This document shows, in pieces, positions 1 to 12,905 of a stretch of DNA of 64,000 nt. The notes under the pieces are model-generated. The model did no database searches. It saw only the letters and a program-made list of their open reading frames with translations, and was not told the origin of the DNA. A program made the position numbers and the translations under genes. Origin of the DNA: Morinoia aosen (lineage: Eukaryota; Arthropoda; Malacostraca; Amphipoda; Talitridae); the NCBI GenBank assembly GCA_030386875.1, contig CM059560.1, positions 43,132,757-43,196,756 of the forward strand, in the 5' to 3' direction. Positions within the stretch are counted from its first letter, which is position 1. Every line of letters begins with the position of its first letter.

Positions 1-608
1 CTTCTGTACTCCTTTGTGCGCTGTAGAGATACCTTCTGTACTCCTTTGTGCGCTGTAGAGATACCTTCTGCACTCCTTTGTACGCTGTAGAGATACCTCG
101 TGTACTTTTTTGTGCGCTGTAGAGATACCTTCTGTACTCCTTTGTGTGCTGTAGAGATACCTTCTGTATTCCTTTGTGCGCTGTAGAGATACCTTCTGTA
201 CTCCTTTGTACGTTCTAGAGATATTTCCTGTACTCCTTTGTGCGCTGTAGAGATACCTTCTGTTCTCCTTTGTGCGCTGTAGAGATACCTTCTGTACTCC
301 TTTGTGCGCTGTAGAGATACCTCGTGTACTCCTTTGTACGTTCTAGAGATATTTCCTGTACTCATTTGTGCGCTGTAGAGATACCTTCTGTTTTCCTTTG
401 TGCGCTGTAGAGATACCTTCTGTACTCCTTTGTGCGCTGTAGAGATACCTTCTGTACTCCTTTGTGCGCTGTAGAGATACCTTCTGTACTCCTTTGTACG
501 CTGTAGAGATACCTCGTGTACTCCTTTGTGCGCTGTAGAGATACCTTCTGTACTTCTTTGTACGCTGTAGAGATACCTCGTGTACTCCTTTGTACGTTCT
601 AGAGATAT

Positions 609-800
609 TTCCTGTACTCCTTTGTGCGCTGTAGAGATACCTTCTGTACTCCTTTGTGCGCTGTAGAGATACCTTCTGTACTCCTTTGTGCGCTGTAGAG
701 ATACCTTCTGTACTCCTTTGTGCGCTGTAGAGATACCTTCTGTACTCCTTTGTACGCTGTAGAGATACCTCGTGTACTCCTTTGTACGTTCTAGAGATAT
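609..800 (+). repeat. exemplar 6-monomer higher-order unit (192 bp)
   Basis: A clean example of the commonest local unit: monomers D (609), A (641), A (673), A (705), A' (737) and B (769), with the next D at 801 and another at 993. Unit length is 192 bp, a multiple of both 32 and 3. The B monomer ends TAGAGATAT and the next starts TTCCTG, so the variant bases of B and D form one linked tract across the monomer boundary. Most of the window is built of this unit and of versions with monomers gained or lost. Confidence 0.9.
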
Positions 801-1504
801 TTCCTGTACTCCTTTGTGCGCTGTAGAGATACCTTCTGTACTCCTTTGTGCGCTGTAGAGATACCTTCTGTACTCCTTTGTGCGCTGTAGAGATACCTTC
901 TGTACTCCTTTGTGCGCTGTAGAGATACCTTCTGTACTCCTTTGTACGCTGTAGAGATACCTCGTGTACTCCTTTGTACGTTCTAGAGATATTTCCTGTA
1001 CTCCTTTGTGCGCTGTAGAGATACCTTCTGTACTTCTTTGTGCGCTGTAGAGATACCTTCTGTACTCCTTTGTGCGCTATAGAGATACCTTCTGTACTCC
1101 TTTGTGCGCTGTAGAGATACCTTCTGTACTCCTTTGTGCGCTGTAGAGATACTTTCTGTACTCCTTTGTACGCTGTAGAGATACCTCGTGTACTCCTTTG
1201 TGCGCTGTAGAGATACCTTCTGTACTTCTTTGTGCGCTGTAGAGATACCTTCTGTACTCCTTTGTGCGCTGTAGAGATACCTTCTGTACTCTTTTGTACG
1301 TTCTAGAGATATTTCCTGTACTCCTTTGTGCGCTGTAGAGATACCTTCTGTACTCCTTTGTGCGCTGTAGAGATATTTCCTGTACTGCTTTGTGCGCTGT
1401 AGAGATACCTTCTGTACTCCTTTGTGCGCTGTAGAGATACCTTCTGTACTCCTTTGTACGCTGTAGAGATACCTCGTGTACTCCTTTGTACGTTCTAGAG
1501 ATAT

Positions 1505-1728
1505 TTCCTGTACTCCTTTGTGCGCTGTAGAGATACCTTCTGTACTCCTTTGTGCGCTGTAGAGATACCTTCTGTACTCCTTTGTGCGCTGTAGAGATAC
1601 CTTCTGTACTCCTTTGTACGCTGTAGAGATACCTTCTGTACTCCTTTGTGCGCTGTAGAGATACCTTCTGTACTCCTTTGTACGCTGTAGAGATCCCTCG
1701 TGTACTCCTTTGTACGTTCTAGAGATAT
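1505..1728 (+). repeat. exemplar 7-monomer higher-order unit (224 bp)
   Basis: Longer version of the local unit, read as D, A, A, A', A, A', B, with the next D at 1729. The additional A-A' pair precedes B. Eight-monomer versions (D, three A, A', A, A', B) also occur, for example around 5170-5400. Seven-monomer units change the reading phase of the antisense frame, which explains why open frames stop in some places and run on in others. Confidence 0.85.
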
Positions 1729-3020
1729 TTCCTGTACTCCTTTGTGCGCTGTAGAGATACCTTCTGTACTCCTTTGTGTGCTGTAGAGATACCTTCTGTA
1801 CTCCTTTGTGCGCTGTAGAGATACCTTCTGTACTCCTTTGTACGCTGTAGAGATACCTTCTGTACTCCTTTGTGCACTGTAGAGATACCTTCTGTACTCC
1901 TTTGTACGCTGTAGAGATACCTCGTGTACTCCTTTGTACGTTCTAGAGATATTTCCTGTAATCCTTTGTGCGCTGTAGAGATACCTTCTGTACTCCTTTG
2001 TGCGCTGTAGAGATACCTTCTGTACTCCTTTGTACGCTGTAGAGATACCTCGTGTACTCCTTTGTACGTTCTAGAGATATTTCCTGTACTCCTTTGTGCG
2101 CTGTAGAGATACCTTCTGTACTCCTTTGTGCGCTGTAGAGATACGTTCTGTACTCCTTTGTGCGCTGTAGAGATACCTTCTGTACTCCTTTGTGCGCTGT
2201 AGAGATACCTTCTGTACTCCTTTGTGCGCTGTAGAGATACCTTCTGTACTCCTTTGTACGCTTTAGAGATACCTCGTGTACTCCTTTGTGCGCTGTAGAG
2301 ATACCTTCTGTACTCCTTTGTGCGCTGTAGAGATACCTTCTGTACTCCTTTGTGCGCTGTAGAGATACCTTCTGTACTCCTTTGTACGTTCTAGAGATAT
2401 TTCCTGTACTCTTTTGTGCGCTGTAGAGATACCTTCTGTACTCCTTTGTGCGCTGTAGAGATACCTTCTGTGCTCCTTTGTGCGCTGTAGAGATACCTTC
2501 TGTACTCCTTTGTGCGCTGTAGAGGTACCTTCTGTACTCCTTTGTACGCTGTAGAGATACCTCGTGTACTCCTTTGTGCGCTGTAGAGATACCTTCTGTA
2601 CTCCTTTGTACGCTGTAGTGATACCTCGTGTACTCCTTTGTACGTTCTGGAGATATTTCCTGTACTCCTTTGTGCGCTGTAGAGATACCTTCTGTACTCC
2701 TTTGTGCGCTGTAGAGATACCTTCTGTACTTCTTTGTGCGCTGTAGAGATACCTTCTGTACTCCTTTGTGCGCTGTAGAGATACCTTCTGTACTCCTTTG
2801 TACGCTGTAGAGATACCTCGTGTACTCCTTTGTACGTTCTAGAGATATTTCCTGTACTCCTTTGTGCGCTGTAGAGATACCTTCTGTACTCCTTTGTGCG
2901 CTGTAGAGATACCTTCTGTACTCCTTTGTGCACTGTAGAGATACCTTCTGTACTCCTTTGTGCACTGTAGAGATACCTTCTGTACTCCTTTGTACGCTGT
3001 AAAGATACCTCGTGTACTCC
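1691..3020 (+). repeat. tail block, copy 1
   Basis: Starts at an AGATCCCTCG variant and runs to the TTTGTTCGTT marker, 1,330 bp between markers. It holds the AGAGGTACC variant near 2521 and the GTAGTGATACC variant near 2616. Its marker-to-marker length equals that of the tail at 8954-10283, and both carry a near-identical 340-codon antisense open frame, so these two are close copies. Confidence 0.75.
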
Positions 3021-5370
3021 TTTGTTCGTTCTAGAGATATTTCCTGTACTCCTTTGTGCGCTGTAGAGATACCTTCTGTACTCCTTTGTGCGCTGTAGAG
3101 ATATCTCGTGTACTCTTTTGTACGTTCTAGAGATATTTCCTGTACTCCTTTGTGCGCTGTAGAGATACCTTCTGTACTCCTTTGTGCGCTGTAGAGATAC
3201 CTTCTGTACTTCTTTGTGCGCTGTAGAGATACCTTCTGTACTCCTTTGTACGCTGTAGAGATACCTCGTGTACTCCTTTGTGCGCTGTAGAGATACCTTC
3301 TGTACTCCTTTGTGCGCTGTAGAGATACCTTCTGTACTCCTTTGTGCGCTGTAGAGATACCTTCTGTACTCCTTTGTACGCTGTAGAGATACCTCGTGTA
3401 CTCCTTTGTACGTTCTAGAGATATTTCCTGTACTCCTTTGTGCGCTGTAAAGATACCTTCTGTACTCCTCTGTGCGCTGTAGAGATACCTTCTGTACTCC
3501 TTTGTACGCTGTAGAGATTCCTTCTGTACTCCTTTGTGCGCTGTAAAGATACCTTCTGTACTCCTTTGTACGCTGTAGAGATACCTCGTGTACTCCTTTG
3601 TACGTTCTAGAGATATTTCCTGTACTCCTTTGTGCGCTGTAGAGATACCTTCTGTACTCCTTTGTGCGCTGTAGAGATACCTTCTGTACTCCTTTGTGCG
3701 CTGTAGAGATACCTTCTGTACTCCTTTGTGCGCTGTAGAGATACCTTCTGTACTCCTTTGTGCGCTGTAGAGATACCTTCTGTACTCCTTTGTACGCTGT
3801 AGAGATACCTTCTGTACTCCTTTGTGCGCTGTAGAGATACCTTCTGTACTCCTTTGTACGCTGTAGAGATACCTCGTGTACTCCTTTGTACGTTCTAGAG
3901 ATATTTCCTGTACTCCTTTGTGCGCTGTAGAGATACCTTCTGTACTCCTTTGTGCGCTGTAGAGATACCTTCTGTACTCCTTTGTGCGCTGTAGAGATAC
4001 CTTCTGTACTACTTTGTGCGCAGTAGAGATACCTTCTGTACTCCTTTGAGCGCTGTAGAGATACCTTCTGTACTCCTTTGTACGCTGTAGAGATACCTCG
4101 TGTACTCCTTTGTGCGCTGTAGAGATACCTTCTGTACTTCTTTGTGCGCTGTAGAGATACCTTCTGTACTCCTTTGTGCGCTGTAGAGATACTTTCTGTA
4201 CTCTTTTGGACGTTCTAGAGATATTTCCTGTACTCCTTTGTGCGCTGTAGAGATACCTTCTGTACTCCTTTGTGCGCTGTAGAGATATTTCCTGTACTTC
4301 TTTGTGCGCTGTAGAGATACCTTCTGTACTCCTTTGTGCGCTGTAGAGATACCTTCTGTACTCCTTTGTACGCTGTAGAGATACCTCGTGTACTCCTTTG
4401 TACGTTCTAGAGATATTTCCTGTACTCCTTTGTGCGCTGTAGAGATACCTTCTGTACCCCTTTGTGCGCTGTAGAGATACCTTCTGTACTCCTTTGTGCG
4501 CTGTAGAGATACCTTCTGTACTCCTTTGTACGCTGTAGAGATACCTTCTGTACTCCTTTGTGCGCTGTAGAGATACCTTCTGTACTCCTTTGTACGCTGT
4601 AGAGATACCTCGTATACTCCTTTAAACGTTCTAGAGATATTTCCTGTACTCCTTTGTGCGCTGTAGAGATACCTTCTGTACTCCTTTGTGCGCTGTAGAG
4701 ATACCTTCTGTACTCCTTTGTGCGCTGTAGAGATACCTTCTGTACTCCTTTGTACGCTGTAGAGATACCTTCTGTACTCCTTTGTGCGCTGTAGAGATAC
4801 CTTCTGTACTCCTTTGTACGCTGTAGAGATACCTCGTGTACTCCTTTGTACGTTCTAGAGATATTTCCTGTACTCCTTTGTGCGCTGTAGAGATACCTTC
4901 TGTACTCCTTTGTGCGCTGTAGAGATACCTTCTGTACTCCTTTGTGCGCTGTAGAGATACCTTCTGTACTCTTTTGTACGTTCTAGAGATATTTCCTGTA
5001 CTCCTTTGTGCGCTGTAGAGATACCTTCTGTACTCCTTTGTGCGCTGTAGAGATATTTCCTGTACTCCTTTGTGCGCTGTAGAGATACCTTCTGTACTCC
5101 TTTGTGCGCTGTAGAGATACCTTCTGTACTCCTTTGTACGCTGTAGAGATACCTCGTGTACTCCTTTGTACGTTCTAGAGATATTTCCTGTACTCCTTTG
5201 TGCGCTGTAGAGATACCTTCTGTACTCCTTTGTGCGCTGTAGAGATACCTTCTGTACTCCTTTGTGCGCTGTAGAGATACCTTCTGTACTCCTTTGTACG
5301 CTGTAGAGATACCTTCTGTACTCCTTTGTGCGCTGTAGAGATACCTTCTGTACTCCTTTGTACGCTGTAG
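3021..5370 (+). repeat. alpha core block, copy 1
   Basis: Runs from TTTGTTCGTT to AGATCCCTCG. Alpha-specific variants are GTGCGCAGTAGAG and CTTTGAGCGCTG near 4010-4055, and an undeleted ACTCCTTTG near 3090 where beta blocks have lost one base. It shares TTTTGGACG (about 4205), GTACCCCTTTG (about 4455) and TTTAAACGTT (4621) with beta blocks. The closest relative is 12906-15159. Confidence 0.75.
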
Positions 5371-6380
5371 AGATCCCTCGTGTACTCCTTTGTACGTTCT
5401 TGAGATATTTCCTGTACTCCTTTGTGCGCTGTAGAGATACCTTCTGTACTCCTTTGTGCGCTGTAGAGATACCTTCTGTACTCCTTTGTGCGCTGTAGAG
5501 ATACCTCCTGTACTCCTTTGTGCGCTGTAGAGATACCTTCTGTACTCCTTTGTGCACTGTAGAGATACCTTCTGTACTCCTTTGTACGCTGTAGAGATAC
5601 CTCGTGTACTCCTTTGTACGTTCTAGAGATATTTCCTGTACTCCTTTGTGCGCTGTAGAGATACCTTCTGTACTCCTTTGTGCGCTGTAGAGATACCTTC
5701 TGTACTCCTTTGTACGCTGTAGAGATACCTCGTGTACTCCTTTGTACGTTCTAGAGATATTTCCTGTACTCCTTTGTGCGCTGTAGAGATACCTTCTGTA
5801 CTCCTTTGTGCGCTGTAGAGATACCTTCTGTACTCCTTTGTGCGCTGTAGAGATACCTTCTGTACTCCTTTGTGCGCTGTAGAGATACCTTCTGTACTCC
5901 TTTGTGCGCTGTAGAGATACCTTCTGTACTCCTTTGTACGCTTTAGAGATACCTCGTGTACTCCTTTGTGCGCTGTAGAGATACCTTCTGTACTCCTTTG
6001 TGCGCTGTAGAGATACCTTCTGTACTCCTTTGTGCGCTGTAGAGATACCTTCTGTACTCCTTTGTACGTTCTAGAGATATTTCCTGTACTCTTTTGTGCG
6101 CTGTAGAGATACCTTCTGTACTCCTTTGTGCGCTGTAGAGATACCTTCTGTACTCCTTTGTGCGCTGTAGAGATACCTTCTGTACTCCTTTGTGCGCTGT
6201 AGAGGTACCTTCTGTACTCCTTTGTACGCTGTAGAGATACCTCGTGTACTCCTTTGTGCGCTGTAGAGATACCTTCTGTACTCCTTTGTGCGCTGTAGAG
6301 ATACCTTCTGTACTCCTTTGTGCACTGTAGAGATACCTTCTGTACTCCTTTGTACGCTGTAGAGATACCTCGTGTACTCC
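5371..6380 (+). repeat. tail block, copy 2
   Basis: Tail block of 1,010 bp between markers, shorter than the other tails by whole monomers. AGAGGTACC is near 6201. It opens with AGATCCCTCG followed within the same unit by the rare CGTTCTTGAG variant, which also occurs near 8985 and 15187. Confidence 0.7.
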
Positions 6381-8953
6381 TTTGTTCGTTCTAGAGATAT
6401 TTCCTGTACTCCTTTTTGCGCTGTAGAGATACCTTCTGTACTCTTTGTGCGCTGTAGAGATATCTCGTGTACTCTTTTGTACGTTCTAGAGATATTTCCT
6501 GTACTCCTTTGTGCGCTGTAGAGATACCTTCTGTACTCCTTTGTGCGCTGTAGAGATACCTTCTGTACTTCTTTGTGCGCTGTAGAGATACCTTCTGTAC
6601 TCCTTTGTACGCTGTAGAGATACCTCGTGTACTCCTTTGTGCGCTGTAGAGATACCTTCTGTACTCCTTTGTGCGCTGTAGAGATACCTTCTGTACTCCT
6701 TTGTGCGCTGTAGAGATACCTTCTGTACTCCTTTGTACGCTGTAGAGATACCTCGTGTACTCCTTTGTACGTTCTAGAGATATTTCCTGTACTCCTTTGT
6801 GCGCTGTAGAGATACCTTCTGTACTCCTTTGTGCGCTGTAGAGATACCTTCTGTACTCCTTTGTACGCTGTAGAGATACCTTCTGTACTCCCTTGTGCGC
6901 TGTGAAGATACCTTCTGTACTCCTTTGTACGCTGTAGAGATACCTCGTGTACTCCTTTGTACGTTCTAGAGATATTTCCTGTACTCCTTTGTGCGCTGTA
7001 GAGATACCTTCTGTACTCCTTTGTGCGCTGTAGAGATACCTTCTGTACTCCTTTGTGCGCTGTAGAGATACCTTCTGTACTCCTTTGTGCGCTGTAGAGA
7101 TACCTTCTGTACTCCTTTGTGCGCTGTAGAGATACCTTCTGTACTCCTTTGTACGCTGTAGAGATACCTTCTGTACTCCTTTGTGCGCTGTAGAGATACC
7201 TTCTGTACTCCTTTGTACGCTGTAGAGATACCTCGTGTACTCCTTTGTACGTTCTAGAGATATTTCCTATACTCCTTTGTGCGCTGTAGAGATACCTTCT
7301 GTACTCCTTTGTGCGCTGTAGAGATACCTTCTGTACTCCTTTGTGCGCTGTAGAGATACCTTCTGTACTACTTTGTGCGCGGTAGAGATACCTTCTGTAC
7401 TCCTTTGTGCGCTGTAGAGATACCTTCTGTACTCCTTTGTACGCTGTAGAGATACCTCGTGTACTCCTTTGTGCGCTGTAGAGATACCTTCTGTACTTCT
7501 TTGTGCGCTGTAGAGATACCTTCTGTACTCTTTTGGACGTTCTAGAGATATTTCCTGTACTCCTTTGTGCGCTGTAGAGATACCTTCTGTACTCCTTTGT
7601 GCGCTGTAGAGATATTTCCTGTACTTCTTTGTGCGCTGTAGAGATACCTTCTGTACTCCTTTGTGCGCTGTAGAGATACCTTCTGTACTCCTTTGTACGC
7701 TGTAGAGATACCTCGTGTACTCCTTTGTACGTTCTAGAGATATTTCCTGTACTCCTTTGTGCGCTGTAGAGATACCTTCTGTACCCCTTTGTGCGCTGTA
7801 GAGATACCTTCTGTACTCCTTTGTGCGCTGTAGAGATACCTTCTGTACTCCTTTGTACGCTGTAGAGATACCTTCTGTACTCCTTTGTGCGCTGTAGAGA
7901 TACCTTCTGTACTCCTTTGCACGCTGTAGAGATACCTCGTGTACTCCTTTAAACGTTCTAGAGATATTTCCTGTACTCCTTTGTGCGCTGTAGAGATACC
8001 TTCTGTACTCCTTTGTGCGGTGTAGAGATACCTTCTGTACTCCTTTGTACGCTGTAGAGATACCTTCTGTACTCCTTTGTGCGCTGTAGAGATACCTTCT
8101 GTACTCCTTTGTACGCTGTAGAGATACCTCGTGTACTCCTTTGTACGTTCTAGAGATATTTCCTGTACTCCTTTGTGCGCTGTAGAGATACCTTCTGTAC
8201 TACTTTGTGCGCTGTAGAGATACCTTCTGTACTCCTTTGTACGCAGTAGAGATACCTCGTGTACTCCTTTGTACGTTCTAGAGATATTTCCTGTACTCCT
8301 TTGTGCGCTGTAGAGATACCTTCTGTACTCCTTTGTGCGCTGTAGAGATACCTTCTGTACTCCTTTGTGCGCTGTAGAGATACCTTCTGTACTCCTTTGT
8401 GCGCTGTAGAGATACCTTCTGCACTCCTTTGTCCGCTGTAGAGATACCTCGTGTACTCCTTTGTGCGCTGTAGAGATACCTTCTGTACTCCTTTGTACGT
8501 TCTAGAGATATTTCCTGTACTCCTTTGTGCGCTGTAGAGATACCTTCTGCACTCCTTTGTGCGCTGTAGAGATACCTTCTGTACTCCTTTGTGCACTGTA
8601 GAGATACCTTCTGTACTCCTTTGTGCGCTGCAGAGATACCTTCTGTACTTCTTTGTACGCTGTAGAGATACCTCGTGTACTCCTTTGTGCGCTGTAGAGA
8701 TACCTTCTGTACTCCTTTGTACGCTGTAGTGATACCTAGTGTACTCCTTTGTACGTTCTAGAGATATTTCCTGTACTCCTTTGTGCGCTGTAGAGATACC
8801 TTCTGTACTCCTTTGTGCGCTGTAGAGATACCTTCTGTACTTCTTTGTGCGCTGTAGAGATACCTTCTGTACTCCTTTGTGCGCTGTAGAGATACCTTCT
8901 GTACTCCTTTGTGCGCTGTAGAGATACCTTCTGTACTCCTTTGTACGCTGTAG
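6381..8953 (+). repeat. beta core block, copy 1
   Basis: Beta-specific variants are a 1-bp deletion (ACTCTTTGTG, near 6441), GTGCGCGGTAGAG (near 7381), TGCGGTGTAG (near 8018), TTTGTCCGCTG (near 8429), GCTGCAGAG (near 8628) and GTGATACCTAGTG (near 8730). The same set is found in the beta blocks starting at 10284 and 16458 and is absent from alpha blocks. Confidence 0.75.
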
Positions 8954-10283
8954 AGATCCCTCGTGTACTCCTTTGTACGTTCTTGAGATATTTCCTGTAC
9001 TCCTTTGTGCGCTGTAGAGATACCTTCTGTACTCCTTTGTGCGCTGTAGAGATACCTTCTGTACTCCTTTGTGCGCTGTAGAGATACCTCCTGTACTCCT
9101 TTGTACGCTGTAGAGATACCTTCTGTACTCCTTTGTGCACTGTAGAGATACCTTCTGTACTCCTTTGTACGCTGTAGAGATACCTCGTGTACTCCTTTGT
9201 ACGTTCTAGAGATATTTCCTGTACTCCTTTGTGCGCTGTAGAGATACCTTCTGTACTCCTTTGTGCGCTGTAGAGATACCTTCTGTACTCCTTTGTACGC
9301 TGTAGAGATACCTCGTGTACTCCTTTGTACGTTCTAGAGATATTTTCTGTACTCCTTTGTGCGCTGTAGAGATACCTTCTGTACTCCTTTGTGCGCTGTA
9401 GAGATACCTTCTGTACTCCTTTGTGCGCTGTAGAGATACCTTCTGTACTCCTTTGTGCGCTGTAGAGATACCTTCTGTACTCCTTTGTGCGCTGTAGAGA
9501 TACCTTCTGTACTCCTTTGTACGCTTTAGAGATACCTCGTGTACTCCTTTGTGCGCTGTAGAGATACCTTCTGTACTCCTTTGTGCGCTGTAGAGATACC
9601 TTCTGTACTCCTTTGTGCGCTGTAGAGATACCTTCTGTACTCCTTTGTACGTTCTAGAGATATTTCCTGTACTCTTTTGTGCGCTGTAGAGATACCTTCT
9701 GTACTCCTTTGTGCGCTGTAGAGATACCTTCTGTACTCCTTTGTGCGCTGTAGAGATACCTTCTGTACTCCTTTGTGCGCTGTAGAGGTACCTTCTGTAC
9801 TCCTTTGTACGCTGTAGAGATACCTCGTGTACTCCTTTGTGCGCTGTAGAGATACCTTCTGTACTCCTTTGTACGCTGTAGTGATACCTCGTGTACTCCT
9901 TTGTACGTTCTAGAGATATTTCCTGTACTCCTTTGTGCGCCGTAGAGATACCTTCTGTACTCCTTTGTGCGCTGTAGAGATACCTTCTGTACTTCTTTGT
10001 GCGCTGTAGAGATACCTTCTGTACTCCTTTGTGCGCTGTAGAGATACCTTCTGTACTCCTTTGTACGCTGTAGAGATACCTCGTGTACTCCTTTGTACGT
10101 TCTAGAGATATTTCCTGTACTCCTTTGTGCGCTGTAGAGATACCTTCTGTACTCCTTTGTGCGCTGTAGAGATACCTTCTGTACTCCTTTGTGCGCTGTA
10201 GAGATACCTTCTGTACTCCTTTGTGCACTGTAGAGATACCTTCTGTACTCCTTTGTACGCTGTAGAGATACCTCGTGTACTCC
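8954..10283 (+). repeat. tail block, copy 3
   Basis: The 1,330-bp tail between markers, matching copy 1 (1691-3020) in length and variant order, with AGAGGTACC near 9784 and GTAGTGATACC near 9890. It follows a beta block here, whereas copies 2 and 4 follow alpha blocks. Confidence 0.72.
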
Positions 10284-12905
10284 TTTGTTCGTTCTAGAGA
10301 TATTTCCTGTACTCCTTTGTGCGCTGTAGAGATACCTTCTGTACTCTTTGTGCGCTGTAGAGATATCTCGTGTACTCTTTTGTACGTTCTAGAGATATTT
10401 CCTGTACTCCTTTGTGCGCTGTAGAGATACCTTCTGTACTCCTTTGTGCGCTGTAGAGATACCTTCTGTACTTCTTTGTGCGCTGTAGAGATACCTTCTG
10501 TACTCCTTTGTACGCTGTAGAGATACCTCGTGTACTCCTTTGTGCGCTGTAGAGATACCTTCTGTACTCCTTTGTGCGCTGTAGAGATACCTTCTGTACT
10601 CCTTTGTGCGCTGTAGAGATACCTTCTGTACTCCTTTGTACGCTGTAGAGATACCTCGTGTACTCCTTTGTACGTTCTAGAGATATTTCCTGTACTCCTT
10701 TGTGCGCTGTAGAGATACCTTCTGTACTCCTTTGTGCGCTGTAGAGATACCTTCTGTACTCCTTTGTACGCTGTAGAGATACCTTCTGTACTCCTTTGTG
10801 CGCTGTGAAGATACCTTCTGTACTCCTTTGTACGCTGTAGAGATACCTCGTGTACTCCTTTGTACGTTCTAGAGATATTTCCTGTACTCCTTTGTGCGCT
10901 GTAGAGATACCTTCTGTACTCCTTTGTGCGCTGTAGAGATACCTTCTGTACTCCTTTGTGCGCTGTAGAGATACCTTCTGTACTCCTTTGTGCGCTGTAG
11001 AGATACCTTCTGTACTCCTTTGTGCGCTGTAGAGATACCTTCTGTACTCCTTTGTACGCTGTAGAGATACCTTCTGTACTCCTTTGTGCGCTGTAGAGAT
11101 ACCTTCTGTACTCCTTTGTACGCTGTAGAGATACCTCGTGTACTCCTTTGTACGTTCTAGAGATATTTCCTGTACTCCTTTGTGCGCTGTAGAGATATCT
11201 TCTGTACTCCTTTGTGCGCTGTAGAGATACCTTCTGTACTCCTTTGTGCGCTGTAGAGATACCTTCTGTACTACTTTGTGCGCGGTAGAGATACCTTCTG
11301 TACTCCTTTGTGCGCTGTAGAGATACCTTCTGTACTCCTTTGTACGCTGTAGAGATACCTCGTGTACTCCTTTGTGCGCTGTAGAGATACCTTCTGTACT
11401 TCTTTGTGCGCTGTAGAGATACCTTCTGTACTCTTTTGGACGTTCTAGAGATATTTCCTGTACTCCTTTGTGCGCTGTAGAGATACCTTCTGTACTCCTT
11501 TGTGCGCTGTAGAGATATTTCCTGTACTTCTTTGTGCGCTGTAGAGATACCTTCTGTACTCCTTTGTGCGCTGTAGAGATACCTTCTGTACTCCTTTGTA
11601 CGCTGTAGAGATACCTCGTGTACTCCTTTGTACGTTCTAGAGATATTTCCTGTACTCCTTTGTGCGCTGTAGAGATACCTTCTGTACCCCTTTGTGCGCT
11701 GTAGAGATACCTTCTGTACTCCTTTGTGCGCTGTAGAGATACCTTCTGTACTCCTTTGTACGCTGTAGAGATACCTTCTGTACTCCTTTGTGCGCTGTAG
11801 AGATACCTTCTGTACTCCTTTGTACGCTGTAGAGATACCTCGTGTACTCCTTTAAACGTTCTAGAGATATTTCCTGTACTCCTTTGTGCGCTGTAGAGAT
11901 ACCTTCTGTACTCCTTTGTGCGGTGTAGAGATACCTTCTGTACTCCTTTGTACGCTGTAGAGATACCTTCTGTACTCCTTTGTGCGCTGTAGAGATACCT
12001 TCTGTACTCCTTTGTACGCTGTAGAGATACCTCGTGTACTCCTTTGTACGTTCTAGAGATATTTCCTGTACTCCTTTGTGCGCTGTAGAGATACCTTCTG
12101 TACTCCTTTGTGCGCTGTAGAGATACCTTCTGTACTCCTTTGTACGCAGTAGAGATACCTCGTGTACTCCTTTGTACGTTCTAGAGATATTTCCTGTTCT
12201 CCTTTGTGCGCTGTAGAGATACCTTCTGTACTCCTTTGTGCGCTGTAGAGATACCTTCTGTACTCCTTTGTGCGCTGTAGAGATACCTTCTGTACTCCTT
12301 TGTGCGCTGTAGAGATACCTTCTGCACTCCTTTGTCCGCTGTAGAGATACCTCGTGTACTCCTTTGTGCGCTGTAGAGATACCTTCTGTACTCCTTTGTG
12401 CGCTGTAGAGATACCTCTGTACTCCTTTGTGCGCTGTAGAGATACCTTCTGTACTCCTTTGTACGTTCTAGAGATATTTCCTGTACTCCTTTGTGCGCTG
12501 TAGAGATACCTTCTGCACTCCTTTGTGCGCTGTAGAGATACCTTCTGTACTCCTTTGTGCACTGTAGAGATACCTTCTGTACTCCTTTGTGCGCTGCAGA
12601 GATACCTTCTGTACTTCTTTGTACGCTGTAGAGATACCTCGTGTACTCCTTTGTGCGCTGTAGAGATACCTTCTGTACTCCTTTGTACGCTGTAGTGATA
12701 CCTAGTGTACTCCTTTGTACGTTCTAGAGATATTTCCTGTACTCCTTTGTGCGCTGTAGAGATACCTTCTGTACTCCTTTGTGCGCTGTAGAGATACCTT
12801 CTGTACTTCTTTGTGCGCTGTAGAGATACCTTCTGTACTCCTTTGTGCGCTGTAGAGATACCTTCTGTACTCCTTTCTACGCTGTAGAGATACCTCGTGT
12901 ACTCC
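10284..12905 (+). repeat. beta core block, copy 2
   Basis: Carries the full beta variant set, including the 1-bp deletion near 10346. A further private 1-bp deletion lies near 12415 (ACCTCTGTAC). It ends with GTGATACCTAGTG (near 12697) and TTTCTACGCTG (near 12875), then passes straight into an alpha block without a tail. Confidence 0.74.

Noticed and set aside
2564..2746. Short plus-strand open frames of about 60-90 codons across the array
   Set aside because: They are chance openings in the satellite, where the plus strand usually has TAG in one of three phases (CTGTAG).
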